This document shows, one piece after another, positions 26,725-34,566 of a stretch of DNA of 64,000 bases; the first letter of the stretch is position 1, and the number at the start of each line of letters is the position of its first letter. Made by a program: the position numbers and the translations under genes. The notes beneath the pieces are model-generated. The model did not search any database. It was not told where the DNA came from and was given only the letters and a program-made list of their open reading frames with translations. Origin of the DNA: Amorphus orientalis (lineage in GTDB: Bacteria; Pseudomonadota; Alphaproteobacteria; Rhizobiales; Amorphaceae); assembly GCF_030814015.1 (NCBI RefSeq), contig NZ_JAUSUL010000002.1, positions 682,001 to 746,000 of the forward strand, in the 5' to 3' direction.

Positions 26725-27986
26725 AGCTCCAGCACCTCCTGCCGGTTGAACGGATCGCTCGGGTTGACCGACGGGTCGTTCTTCCAGTCCGGGTACTTCT
26801 CCAGAGCTGCCTTCACGTAGTCGTAGTTGACCAGATCCTGGGCGACGAACTCGGGGTCGAGCCCCTGCAGGAAGGTGGTGTCACCCCCGACCAGGGTCTG
26901 GTTCATCTCCTCCACGATCAGTTTCGTGGCGGAGGGATACGGCCAGGGCTGGAAGTCGATGCGGCCGTTGCCCCACTCGGCAGCGTGCTGGATCGCCCCG
27001 GTCTCCAGATATTCCTCGTCGTCGGCGTAAAGCGTCATGGCGCGTTCGACGACGGCGGCCGGCATCGGCAGATAGCCTTCGCCGTCCTTCGACATGAGCC
27101 GGGCCGCTTCCTTCTTGTTCTGGGAAGCGTAGATCTGGGCCCGCACCACCGCGTTCATGACCTTCTGGGTCCATTCCTGCTTTTCGGTGGTGACCTGCTC
27201 GTGCATGCAGATCACGCAGCACGGATGGTTCTTCCAGATGTCGCCGGTGAAGCGGAGCATGCGTGCACCGGCTTTGAGTTCTCCGAGCGCATTGAAGGGT
27301 TCGGCGACGATGTAGGCGTCGATCTTCCGGGAGGCGAGCGCGGCCGGCATCTCGGGCGGTGCCAGGATCTGCAGGTTGCACTCGTTGTCGGCGAGCGGCT
27401 CGCCCTGGGCCTTGATGACCGGTACCACCCCCGACTGGCGCAGCGCGTATTGCAGCACGATGTTGTGCATCGAGTACCAGAACGGCACCGCGACCTGCTT
27501 GCCGCCGAGCTGGCTGAAATCGGTGATGTCGGTGTGACCGCCGACCACGAGGCCGGACCCGTTGGTGTGGGCCCAGGCCATCAGCTTGACCGGGATGTTG
27601 TTGTTGTAGCGCATCCACACCGGGATGGGCTTCAGGAAGTGCACCAGGTTGAACTTGCCGGCGACGAAGCCCTCCACCAGAGGCGACCAGCCCCGGATCA
27701 GCGTCGGCCGTTCTGCCTTCAGGCCTTCCTCCTCGAAATAGCCCATGCCGTGGGCGACGAGCAGGGCGGTCGCATCGGTGATCGGCAGGTATCCGATGCG
27801 GACCACCTCGTCGTCCGCGGCGGCGAAAGCGGGGCTGCTCATGGAGCCGATCAACGGGCCCAGCATGGCCATTAGGCCGCCGGCGGCGAACATGTCGAGC
27901 GTCTGCCGGCGGGTGAAATCGCTGGCAAAGTAATCGTCGTCCCAGTCGTTGCCGGCACTGGCTTTCGGATCTTTGCGGTCGGACAT
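26721..27986 (-). CDS. ABC transporter substrate-binding protein (NitT/TauT family)
   Basis: A 421-residue periplasmic binding protein of the NrtA/CynA/SsuA superfamily. The N-terminus carries a twin-arginine-like signal, TRRQTLDMFAAGGLMAMLG, so export is probably by Tat. The mature part begins near EVVRIGYLPITDATALLVAHG, a conserved start in this family, and contains KQVAVPFWYSMHNIVLQYAL. The length is closer to nitrate/cyanate binding proteins than to taurine ones. It is the second gene of the operon, after the ATPase gene. Confidence 0.9.
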   Translation of the reverse strand: MSDRKDPKASAGNDWDDDYFASDFTRRQTLDMFAAGGLMAMLGPLIGSMSSPAFAAADDEVVRIGYLPITDATALLVAHGMGYFEEEGLKAERPTLIRGWSPLVEGFVAGKFNLVHFLKPIPVWMRYNNNIPVKLMAWAHTNGSGLVVGGHTDITDFSQLGGKQVAVPFWYSMHNIVLQYALRQSGVVPVIKAQGEPLADNECNLQILAPPEMPAALASRKIDAYIVAEPFNALGELKAGARMLRFTGDIWKNHPCCVICMHEQVTTEKQEWTQKVMNAVVRAQIYASQNKKEAARLMSKDGEGYLPMPAAVVERAMTLYADDEEYLETGAIQHAAEWGNGRIDFQPWPYPSATKLIVEEMNQTLVGGDTTFLQGLDPEFVAQDLVNYDYVKAALEKYPDWKNDPSVNPSDPFNRQEVLEL

Positions 27987-28013
27987 CGGCTTCCCTTTCG
28001 TGGAGGAGCTGCG

Positions 28014-28880
28014 TCAGCGCCCGGCGGAGGCCGAGGCGGTCTTGGAAGGCTGGTTCTTGTCTGTGGACGGAATGGCCGACGCGGTTTCGGGCGCCCCATC
28101 GAGACGGTCGACGTCGGCCATCGCCAGGCCGGCGGCCGCCTCATAGGCACGGACCAGATCCTGCCGGGCGGCGGTGAATTCCGGCGTGTTCGGGAGCCGC
28201 TCGCCGGGGATCGGGATCTCGATCTCCGCGAAGATCTCGCCCGGGTTGGCGCTCAGCACGAGCGCCCTGTCGGCCATCATCACGGCTTCCTGGATGTCGT
28301 GGCTCACCAGAACCAGGGTGATGCCCATCTCCGCGGCGATCCGGCGGATGTCGCGCTGCAGGGCATGTCGGGTGAAGGCATCGAGGGCGGACAGCGGCTC
28401 GTCGAGCAGCAGCACGTGCGGATTGGGCGCCAGGGAGCGGGCGAGCGCGACGCGCTGCTGCTGGCCGCCGGAGAGATCCTGCACGTTACGCTTGGCGAAG
28501 GCGGAAAGCTCCACCAGCTCCAGCATTTCCGGGACGCGGGTCGCGATCTCGCGCGATCGGCCGGAAAACCGCAGGCCGAGCGCCACGTTCTGTTCCACCG
28601 TCATCCAGGGATAGAGGCTCGGCGCCTGAAACATCATCACCCAGTCGGGCGACGGCGCGTCGATCACATGGCCGTCGATCAGGACACGGCCCCGGGCGGG
28701 ATTGAGAAGGCCGCACAGAATCTGAAGCAGGGTCGATTTTCCGCAGCCGGAGCGGCCGACGAGGACGAGCGCCTCGCCGGGAGAGACCTGAAATTCGATG
28801 TCGCGGATGGCGAGGGCGCCACCGCGCCGATAGGCGTGGCTGACGTGGTCGACCTGGATATGTGCGCCGCGAAAAGCCAT
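28014..28880 (-). CDS. ABC transporter ATP-binding protein (NitT/TauT family)
   Basis: A 288-residue cytosolic ATPase. Walker A is LVGRSGCGKST near residue 40, the signature is LSGGQQQRVALARSLAP near residue 138, Walker B is VLLLDEPLSALD, and the switch His is in VLVSHDIQEAVMMA. The C-terminal 60 residues are an extension lacking a known regulatory domain. It is the first gene of the nine-gene cyanase operon. A TetR operator-like palindrome lies about 30-70 bases upstream of its start. Confidence 0.94.
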   Translation of the reverse strand: MAFRGAHIQVDHVSHAYRRGGALAIRDIEFQVSPGEALVLVGRSGCGKSTLLQILCGLLNPARGRVLIDGHVIDAPSPDWVMMFQAPSLYPWMTVEQNVALGLRFSGRSREIATRVPEMLELVELSAFAKRNVQDLSGGQQQRVALARSLAPNPHVLLLDEPLSALDAFTRHALQRDIRRIAAEMGITLVLVSHDIQEAVMMADRALVLSANPGEIFAEIEIPIPGERLPNTPEFTAARQDLVRAYEAAAGLAMADVDRLDGAPETASAIPSTDKNQPSKTASASAGR

Positions 28881-28911
28881 GCCCGAAATCCCAAGATTGC
28901 GATCATAAAAA

Positions 28912-28925
28912 ACAAACCGGTCTGT
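28912..28925. promoter_or_regulatory. Palindrome ACAAACCGGTCTGT, candidate TetR operator 1
   Basis: A 14-base near-perfect palindrome (one mismatched pair) with an ACCGGT core, 32 bases upstream of the ABC ATPase start. On the minus strand a TATGAT that could serve as a -10 box follows it. Read in reverse it is ACAGACCGGTTTGT, closely matching the second site at 29172-29193. Confidence 0.6.
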
Positions 28926-29171
28926 ATTCTTTTGGCAAGAACCAAAAATTGTGCCCTCTGCTCAGCAATGATACAAACCTCTGATTTTAAATTGGAAAAA
29001 CTTGCGCGCAGTGGCCGATTTGGCCAAATTGGCCTTCCGTCTTGTGCGCAATCAATGGGCTTTCGCGTAATTGTGCATCGCGGTATGTCCTGGGGAGGCG
29101 CGGACGGTGCCGTGAAAAACCCCTGGGACCGGGTTCGCGCGGAGTTGCCGGGTTGCGGGGGCGGGCGTATT

Positions 29172-29193
29172 GGATACAGAACGGTTGGTATCC
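29172..29193. promoter_or_regulatory. Inverted repeat GGATAC-N10-GTATCC, candidate TetR operator 2
   Basis: Perfect six-base arms flank AGAACGGTTG. The inner part ACAGAACGGTTGGT aligns with the reverse of operator 1 at most positions. The site is about 63 bases upstream of the tetR-type start, which would allow autoregulation. Confidence 0.6.
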
Positions 29194-29255
29194 AGCGCCG
29201 GTCCGGGGGACGGGCTCGCTGCCGGATGGCATGCTTGATGTCGAAAGGAGCACGC

Positions 29256-29870
29256 ATGACCGAGAAGCACGGCTTCGAGCCGACCTTCGGCGATTCACCG
29301 CGCGACAAGCTGCTGGAAGCGGCTTCGGTTCTGTTCTGCCGCGACGGCATCAGCGCCACCGGGGTCGACAAGGTGGTCGAACTCGCCGGCACTGCCAAAA
29401 CGACGCTTTACAAGTGCTTCGGCTCCAAGGAGGGACTGGTCGAGGCGGTGCTGGAGGCGGAGGGGCACGCCTGGCGCACATGGTTCCTGAGCGAGGTGCA
29501 CCGCGCCCGTGGCGGGCCGCGCAAGAAGCTACAGCGCATCTTCAAGGTCCTGGAGACCTGGTTCAGCGCCCACCGCTTCTATGGCTGTCCGTTCATCAAT
29601 GCCGTGGGCGAGTCCTCGAAGGCCGACGACCGGATGCGCGAGCTGGCGATTGCCCACAAGACGGTGATCCTGGCCGAGATCGAGAGCCTGTCCAGGGAGG
29701 CGGGCGCTTCCGATCCGAAACGGCTCACCCACCAGGCCGCCATGCTGATCGATGGGGCCATCGTGACCGCCATGATCACCAAGGATGCCAAGGTAGCCAG
29801 GATCGCAGGCCAGGCGTTCGGCACCATTCTTGACGACGCGCTCGGCAATGAAGCCAAGGAAGCCGCCTGA
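29256..29870 (+). CDS. TetR-family transcriptional regulator
   Basis: A 204-residue repressor. The N-terminal helix-turn-helix is clear: KLLEAASVLFCRDGISATGVD followed by LAGTAKTTLYKCFGSKEGLVEA. The C-terminal ligand-binding half contains FYGCPFINAVGESS, common to a TetR subgroup that controls detoxification genes. ATG 29256 follows AAAGGAG. It is divergent from the cyanase/ABC operon, and matching palindromes lie near each promoter. It probably represses both units. The inducer is unknown and may be the operon's substrate. Confidence 0.92.
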   Translation: MTEKHGFEPTFGDSPRDKLLEAASVLFCRDGISATGVDKVVELAGTAKTTLYKCFGSKEGLVEAVLEAEGHAWRTWFLSEVHRARGGPRKKLQRIFKVLETWFSAHRFYGCPFINAVGESSKADDRMRELAIAHKTVILAEIESLSREAGASDPKRLTHQAAMLIDGAIVTAMITKDAKVARIAGQAFGTILDDALGNEAKEAA

Positions 29871-30049
29871 CGGGGCGTTGGATTGGCGCCCTGGACCCGT
29901 GTCCGATGTTGACGTTCAGGGTCTGTCAGCCGCGGCAGCGATCGTCGCCGTCGATACAGGGCGCAGGGCGGCTCGGCCTTGGTCTGAGCCGGCGGTCACC
30001 CCTTCGGTTCCGTACCGAGCCGGCGATGCCATTTTGTTGTCGAAGCGAA

Positions 30050-30079
30050 TTGCGTTCCAAGACGCGAGTGACCTAATGT
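30050..30079 (+). promoter_or_regulatory. Candidate sigma-70 promoter of amiC
   Basis: TTGCGT at 30050-30055 and TAATGT at 30074-30079 are separated by 18 bases. Transcription would then begin a few bases before the first leader hairpin at 30088, which fits a short regulatory leader. The box matches are only moderate. Confidence 0.35.
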
Positions 30080-30087
30080 AATTGTCT

Positions 30088-30125
30088 GGATCAGCGTCGA
30101 TCCGTGTGACGGAGCAACGAAGCTC
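30088..30125 (+). promoter_or_regulatory. ANTAR-type antiterminator RNA before amiC
   Basis: Two small hairpins with six-base loops stand in tandem. P1 is GGATC-AGCGTC-GATCC (30088-30103). P2 is GAGC-AACGAA-GCTC (30112-30125). Both loops have A at position 1 and G at position 4, the hallmark of RNA sites bound by ANTAR proteins. The 3' strand of P2 is also the 5' strand of the following terminator, so the two structures exclude each other. The AmiR-like protein encoded two genes downstream is the probable ligand. Confidence 0.8.
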
Positions 30126-30162
30126 TCGCGTCTCTCGCCAGGGACCCGAGGGCTTTTTTTTT
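30121..30162 (+). terminator. Intrinsic terminator in the amiC leader
   Basis: AGCTCTCG (30121-30128) pairs with CGAGGGCT (30147-30154) in an eight-pair stem with one G-U pair, followed by nine T residues (30154-30162). A smaller stem, CTCTCG/CGAGGG, can form inside. The GGAGG ribosome site of amiC begins at the next base. Confidence 0.75.
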
Positions 30163-30172
30163 GGAGGATGTC

Positions 30173-31339
30173 GTGGAAGAAGAGGCGAAATCGAACGCCC
30201 CATGGCGCGTCGGCGTCCTGTTCTCTCAGAGCGGCGTGACTGCTGCGATCGAACGCACCCAGTTGAACGCGACGCTCCTGGCGATCGACGAGATCAATTC
30301 AGCCGGTGGTGTGGCCGGCCGGCCGATCGAGGCCGTGGCTCATGATCCACAGTCAAATCCCAAAAAATTCCGTGAGCTGGGCGAGAGGCTTATGGAGGAT
30401 TCACGGGTCCGGGTGGTCTTCGGCTGCTATATGTCGAGCACCCGCAAAGCTCTGCTTCCCGTGCTTGAGGCCCGTGACGGATTGCTCTTCTATCCGACGC
30501 TCTACGAAGGGTTCGAGTACTCGTCCCACTGTATCTATACAGGGGCTGCGCCCAATCAGAATTCATTGCCCCTTCTGAAGTATTTGCTTGATACTTATGG
30601 TGATCGTTTTCTGTTTGTCGGCTCAAACTATGTTTTCCCGTACGAGTCGAACCGCGTGATGGCGGACCTCATCGCGAGCGCGAAGGGCAATGTGCTGAAC
30701 GAGATCTACATTCCGCTGGAGCCGAAGGCGGAGGACTTTGACAAGGTGATCCGGGAGATCCGCAAGCACGGGCCCGATGTGATCTTCTCGACCGTGGTGG
30801 GGGCCGGTACGCCGATGCTGTACCGGGCCTATCGGGAGGCGGGTTTCGATCCTGCGAAGATGCCGATCGCGAGCCTCACCACCAGCGAAGCGGAAGTTGC
30901 CCTGATGGAGCCGGAGGATGCGGCCGGTCACATAACGGCCGCTCCGTTCTTCGACAGCCTGAACACATCCTCGGCCCGGTCCTTTGTTTCCGCCTTCCGA
31001 CTGAAGTACGGGCAGGACGCGCCGATCCCGGCCGGAGCGGAGGCGGCCTATTTTCAGGTGCATCTGTTCGCCGAGGCGCTTCGCTCGGCAGGGAGCGATG
31101 CGCCGGACGCGCTGGTGCGGGCGCTGAAGGGTCTGGAGCACGACGCCCCCCAGGGCCGCGTCCGGATCGATTCCGACAACAACCACACATATCTCTGGCC
31201 GAAGATCGGGCGCATTACGGAGAACCGCGGGTTCGAAGTGGTCTGGTCCCCGAGGATCCGGGTCAAGCCGGATCCCTATTTCCTGTCGCCGAGCATCGAT
31301 GACTGGTCGCATCTGCCTTTCGAAGGCAGGCGCGCCTGA
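30173..31339 (+). CDS. amiC: AmiC-like amide sensor / amidase expression regulator
   Basis: A 388-residue protein of the periplasmic-binding-protein fold without a signal peptide, hence cytosolic, matching AmiC of Pseudomonas (385 residues). WRVGVLFSQSGVTAAIERTQ and GCYMSSTRKALLPVLE parallel the exported binding protein at 32299. AmiC binds short amides and in their absence holds AmiR inactive. The start is GTG 30173 with GGAGG five bases before it. amiR follows 21 bases downstream. The leader carries an ANTAR site, so the pair is probably autoregulated. Confidence 0.92.
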   Translation: MEEEAKSNAPWRVGVLFSQSGVTAAIERTQLNATLLAIDEINSAGGVAGRPIEAVAHDPQSNPKKFRELGERLMEDSRVRVVFGCYMSSTRKALLPVLEARDGLLFYPTLYEGFEYSSHCIYTGAAPNQNSLPLLKYLLDTYGDRFLFVGSNYVFPYESNRVMADLIASAKGNVLNEIYIPLEPKAEDFDKVIREIRKHGPDVIFSTVVGAGTPMLYRAYREAGFDPAKMPIASLTTSEAEVALMEPEDAAGHITAAPFFDSLNTSSARSFVSAFRLKYGQDAPIPAGAEAAYFQVHLFAEALRSAGSDAPDALVRALKGLEHDAPQGRVRIDSDNNHTYLWPKIGRITENRGFEVVWSPRIRVKPDPYFLSPSIDDWSHLPFEGRRA

Positions 31340-31360
31340 GGAAGCCGAGGGGGAGGCGAG

Positions 31361-32020
31361 GTGGCGATCGAGGTACTCCGCGATCTGCGCGGCCTGCGGG
31401 TGCAGGTCATTCATCCGCCTGACGCGGAGGGGCAGGGCCTTGTCGAACAGTTTCACCGGATCGGGTGTCTGACCGAAACTCAATGGCCCGTTCCGGACGA
31501 TTTTTCGCCGACGGCGGACGTCGCCGTGCTGGCGATCGAGTACGAGGCACGGGATCAGATCCGGAAACTGACGAAGCACCGCGGCGGGCAGATCCAGCCG
31601 ACCATCATCGCCATCGTCGGTTACGAGGATCCAAGCACGCTCCAGATCGTGCTGGAAAGCGGAGCGCTGGCCATCGTGGAGCGTCCGATCCGGCCGTTCG
31701 GTCTCTTGTCGAACCTCACCGTGGCGCGAAGCCTCTGGCTGCAGCGCATGGAGGCTGAAAAGCGCGCCCGCAAGCTGGAGCGCAGGCTCTCCGGCATGCA
31801 GCAGGTCCAGAAGGCCAAGTCGATCCTGATGAACAGCCAGGGCATCACCGAAGACGAGGCTTACGGCATGCTCCGCAAGCAGGCCATGGCCAAGCGGATG
31901 GCGATGGAGGATCTGGCGGCTGCGATCATCAATGCGAACGACGTGCTCGGCGGTGTGAATGGGCTGGACAAGCCCGCTCGATCGAAAACCCGCTTGCGTC
32001 CCGCGGAGGACGATGCTTAA
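31361..32020 (+). CDS. amiR: AmiR-like ANTAR antiterminator
   Basis: A 219-residue protein. The N-terminal 130 residues form a pseudo-receiver domain without a clear phospho-acceptor site. A coiled coil (AEKRARKLERRLSGMQQ) leads to the C-terminal ANTAR RNA-binding domain with QKAKSILMNSQGITEDEAYGMLRKQAM. The start is GTG, preceded by GGGGGAGG. In Pseudomonas AmiR binds the ami leader RNA and prevents termination when AmiC releases it. Here two matching leader RNAs are present, at 30088 and 32075. Confidence 0.94.
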   Translation: MAIEVLRDLRGLRVQVIHPPDAEGQGLVEQFHRIGCLTETQWPVPDDFSPTADVAVLAIEYEARDQIRKLTKHRGGQIQPTIIAIVGYEDPSTLQIVLESGALAIVERPIRPFGLLSNLTVARSLWLQRMEAEKRARKLERRLSGMQQVQKAKSILMNSQGITEDEAYGMLRKQAMAKRMAMEDLAAAIINANDVLGGVNGLDKPARSKTRLRPAEDDA

Positions 32021-32031
32021 ACTGTGAGCAT

Positions 32032-32064
32032 GCGGAGGAATTGCACAGCCGTGCGTTCCTCCGC
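32032..32064 (+). other. Nine-pair hairpin after amiR
   Basis: GCGGAGGAA (32032-32040) pairs perfectly with TTCCTCCGC (32056-32064), with an inner GCAC-AGCC-GTGC stem. There is no T-tract, and the inner loop has four bases, so it is neither a standard terminator nor an ANTAR hairpin. It may stabilise or separate the amiCR message from the downstream leader. Confidence 0.5.
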
Positions 32065-32074
32065 CCATTGAGGC

Positions 32075-32113
32075 GCCGACAAGGATGTCGGCCCGCGCGG
32101 CACAGTGGCCCCG
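32075..32113 (+). promoter_or_regulatory. ANTAR-type antiterminator RNA before the amide/urea operon
   Basis: P1 is GCCGAC-AAGGAT-GTCGGC (32075-32092). P2 is GGC-ACAGTG-GCC (32099-32110), extendable across one mismatch to 32096-32113. Both six-base loops have A1 and G4. The 3' strand of P2 is the 5' base of the terminator that follows, so binding of AmiR to P1-P2 would prevent terminator folding and allow reading into the transporter, amidase and urease genes. Confidence 0.82.
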
Positions 32114-32145
32114 GAAGACCTGACAGGTCTTCGCGGGGCTTTTTT
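32108..32145 (+). terminator. Strong intrinsic terminator in the leader of the amide/urea operon
   Basis: GCCCC and GAAGACCT (32108-32121) pair with AGGTCTTC and GGGGC (32125-32139) around a three-base loop, with one bulge, and TTTTTT follows (32140-32145). It lies between amiR and the downstream operon and overlaps ANTAR hairpin P2. Confidence 0.9.
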
Positions 32146-32165
32146 GTTTCCGCCGCGTAGCGAGT

Positions 32166-32183
32166 GCCGACAAGGATGTCGGT
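32166..32183 (+). repeat. Second copy of the P1 hexaloop hairpin, beyond the terminator
   Basis: GCCGACAAGGATGTCGG recurs exactly (17 bases; first copy 32075-32091, second 32166-32182), again forming a hairpin with loop AAGGAT. No P2 partner or terminator was found after this copy. It may be a second AmiR contact or the remains of a duplicated leader. Confidence 0.7.
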
Positions 32184-32298
32184 TCGCCTGTGACAACTGA
32201 TTTTTGGTCCGCGACTTCGGTCGCCATCCGGATCGCCGTGGGGAAGCGGCGGACCCACGCCGGAGCTCGGACTTTTGACACGCAGAGGGGACTTGCTG

Positions 32299-33552
32299 AT
32301 GTCGTTTAATCGCCGTTCGTTCTTGAAGAGCAGCGCGCTCGCCGCCGGTGCGCTCGCGACCCCGGGCATTTTCCATCGTGCCGCAATGGCCGCCGATGAA
32401 ATCGAGGTCGGCGTTCTCTTCTCTCAAACCGGGGGCTTGTCGATCATCGAGAAGTCCTTGTCCGATGCCACGCTGATGGCGATCGACGAGATCAACTCGG
32501 CCGGCGGCGTGCTCGGGAAGCAGATCAAGCCGCTCGTGGAGGACGGGGCGTCCGATCCCAAGACCTTCAACGAGAAGGCGTCGAAGCTGATCATCCGCGA
32601 TCGGGTGCCGACCGTATTCGGCTGCTACACGTCCGCCAGCCGCAAGGCGGTGCTGCCCGTGTTCGAAAAGCGCCGGAACCTGCTCTTCTATCCGACCTAC
32701 TACGAAGGGTTCGAGTGCTCCAAGAACGTGGTCTACACGGGCGCCGTTCCGAACCAGCAGCTCTCGAATTTCATCCCCTGGATCATCAACACGCTCGGCA
32801 AGAAGAAGTTCTTCATCGTCGGCTCGAACTACATCTATCCGCGCGAGATGGCGAAGGTGTCCAAAATCCTCATCGAGCAGAACGGCGGGGAGTGGATCGC
32901 CGACGAGTATCTGGAACTCGGCCACTCCGAATGGGGGGCGATGGTCAACAAGATCAAGTCGTCGGGCTGCGATGTGGTGCTGTCGAACGTCGTCGGTGAT
33001 TCCGTTGTCGCCTTCTACCGCGAGTACAAGAACCAGGGTATCAGCCAGGCGGACCTGCCGATCTGCGCGACGGTGACGTCGGAGGTCGAGATCGCAGCCA
33101 TGGGCGCCGAATACGCAGCCGGCAGCTACACGTCGTTCCCCTATTTCCAGGCGATCGATACGCCAGCCAACCATGCCTTCGTCGAGCGCTACAGGAAATT
33201 CGTCAACGATCCGAAGGCCGTGACCCATCACGCGATGGCCTCGTCCTACTTCCAGGTCTTCCTGTGGAAGCAGGCGGTGGAGAAGGCCGGAGAGGCGACC
33301 CCGGAGGCGATCGTCGCCAACGTCGGCGGCCAGTCGTTCGATGCGCCCGACGGCAAGGTCACGGTGGAGGCGGCAAACCTGCACACCGCCATGACGCCGC
33401 GTATTGCCCAATGGAAGGCGGACGGACAGGGCGAGATCGTGGAAGCCTACGATCACCCGGTCTTCCCGCTGCCCTACGTGGCCTACGGCGAGACCCAGGA
33501 CAATCTGTTCTGTACGGCCCAGGGCCTCGATACGAGCAAGCTCAACCAGTAG
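32299..33552 (+). CDS. Amide/urea ABC transporter substrate-binding protein (UrtA/FmdD type)
   Basis: A 417-residue periplasmic binding protein with a Tat signal (FNRRSFLKSSALAAGALATPG). The mature part EIEVGVLFSQTGGLSIIEKS is typical of UrtA and FmdD and is clearly paralogous to the AmiC-like sensor upstream. ATG 32299 follows AGAGGGG. It is the first gene of a long operon running to ureD. The binding protein could take urea, short-chain amides or both, and the downstream amidase plus urease make both plausible. Confidence 0.92.
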   Translation: MSFNRRSFLKSSALAAGALATPGIFHRAAMAADEIEVGVLFSQTGGLSIIEKSLSDATLMAIDEINSAGGVLGKQIKPLVEDGASDPKTFNEKASKLIIRDRVPTVFGCYTSASRKAVLPVFEKRRNLLFYPTYYEGFECSKNVVYTGAVPNQQLSNFIPWIINTLGKKKFFIVGSNYIYPREMAKVSKILIEQNGGEWIADEYLELGHSEWGAMVNKIKSSGCDVVLSNVVGDSVVAFYREYKNQGISQADLPICATVTSEVEIAAMGAEYAAGSYTSFPYFQAIDTPANHAFVERYRKFVNDPKAVTHHAMASSYFQVFLWKQAVEKAGEATPEAIVANVGGQSFDAPDGKVTVEAANLHTAMTPRIAQWKADGQGEIVEAYDHPVFPLPYVAYGETQDNLFCTAQGLDTSKLNQ

Positions 33553-33668
33553 CGCGTCTGAGTGCCCACTTTTCGGCGCGTCGTAGCGCGCCGGGATTGC
33601 TGCACTGCGTGTGATCGTCCGGCGCCGCGGCGCCGGGCGGGCCTCTCCGCCACGCAAGAAGGACGATC

Positions 33669-34562
33669 ATGGTCGATATTCTGTTTATCGGGCTGAGTCT
33701 GGGCTCGATCCTGCTGCTGATCGCGCTTGGCCTATCCATCACCTACGGGGCGATGGGGGTCATCAACATGGCTCATGGCGAACTGGTCATGATCGGCGCC
33801 TACACGGCGGTGCTCGCAGGCATCTATCTCGGGGCCAACATCTTCGTCGCGATGCCTCTGGCTTTTGTCGCAACCGCGCTTCTGGGTTGGCTGATCGAGG
33901 CGGTGGTCGTGCGCAGGCTCTACGGACGTCTGCTCGATACGCTTCTGGCCACCTGGGGCGTGGCGATCCTGATCCAGCAGGCCGTACGCCTCGAGCTGGG
34001 CCTGACCTTCTTCGGCATCCAGATTCCGGGCCTCGGCCCGGGGCTCCAGAACGTAAGCGTTCCGGAGATCCTGTCCGGCACCGTCGCCATCTTCGGCGAA
34101 GAAGTGAACGCGTACCGGACCTTCATCATCTTCGTGACGATCGTGCTGACGGTTCTGACGTGGTGGATCCTCTACCGCACGCCGATCGGCACACAGGTCC
34201 GCGCCATCATCCGCAATCCGCAGATGGCGGCAGCGTGCGGTATCGACGTCAAGCGCGTGAACGCCATGACGTTCGCCTACGGCTCGGGACTTGCCGGGGT
34301 CGCCGGCGTGATGATGTCGGGCTTCAAGACCGTCTTTCCCGATATGGGGACCCCGATGGTCGTGGACGGCTTCCTTGTGGTGGTCGTGGGCGGCGTCGGC
34401 AGCCTGCTCGGCACCGTGGCCGCCGCAGGGCTCCTGGGCGAGATCAACGGCGTGTTCGCGTCCGTCACCAACGACATTCTCGCGCGCGCCGTCGTCTTCG
34501 CCACGGTCATTCTGATCCTGATCCTGAAGCCGGCCGGCCTGTTTTCCTTCAAGGGGCGCTGA
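33669..34562 (+). CDS. urtB: Branched-chain-type ABC permease UrtB
   Basis: A 297-residue LivH/UrtB permease with about eight membrane segments. GLSITYGAMGVINMAHGELVM at the N-terminus and the EAA-like IRNPQMAAACGIDVKRVNAMTF region are characteristic. ATG 33669 follows AAGGACGATC. It lies 116 bases after the binding-protein gene and four bases before urtC. It forms the inner-membrane channel with UrtC for urea or short amides. Confidence 0.94.
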   Translation: MVDILFIGLSLGSILLLIALGLSITYGAMGVINMAHGELVMIGAYTAVLAGIYLGANIFVAMPLAFVATALLGWLIEAVVVRRLYGRLLDTLLATWGVAILIQQAVRLELGLTFFGIQIPGLGPGLQNVSVPEILSGTVAIFGEEVNAYRTFIIFVTIVLTVLTWWILYRTPIGTQVRAIIRNPQMAAACGIDVKRVNAMTFAYGSGLAGVAGVMMSGFKTVFPDMGTPMVVDGFLVVVVGGVGSLLGTVAAAGLLGEINGVFASVTNDILARAVVFATVILILILKPAGLFSFKGR

Positions 34563-34566
34563 GATC

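Noticed and set aside
25867-28880. Nitrate transporter nrtABC
   Set aside because: The proteins belong to the wider NitT/TauT family, but no nitrate or nitrite reductase gene is linked, and the operon ends in cyanase.
32075-32183. CRISPR-like repeats
   Set aside because: There are only two copies of a 17-base hairpin with unequal context. They are explained as ANTAR-type RNA structures.
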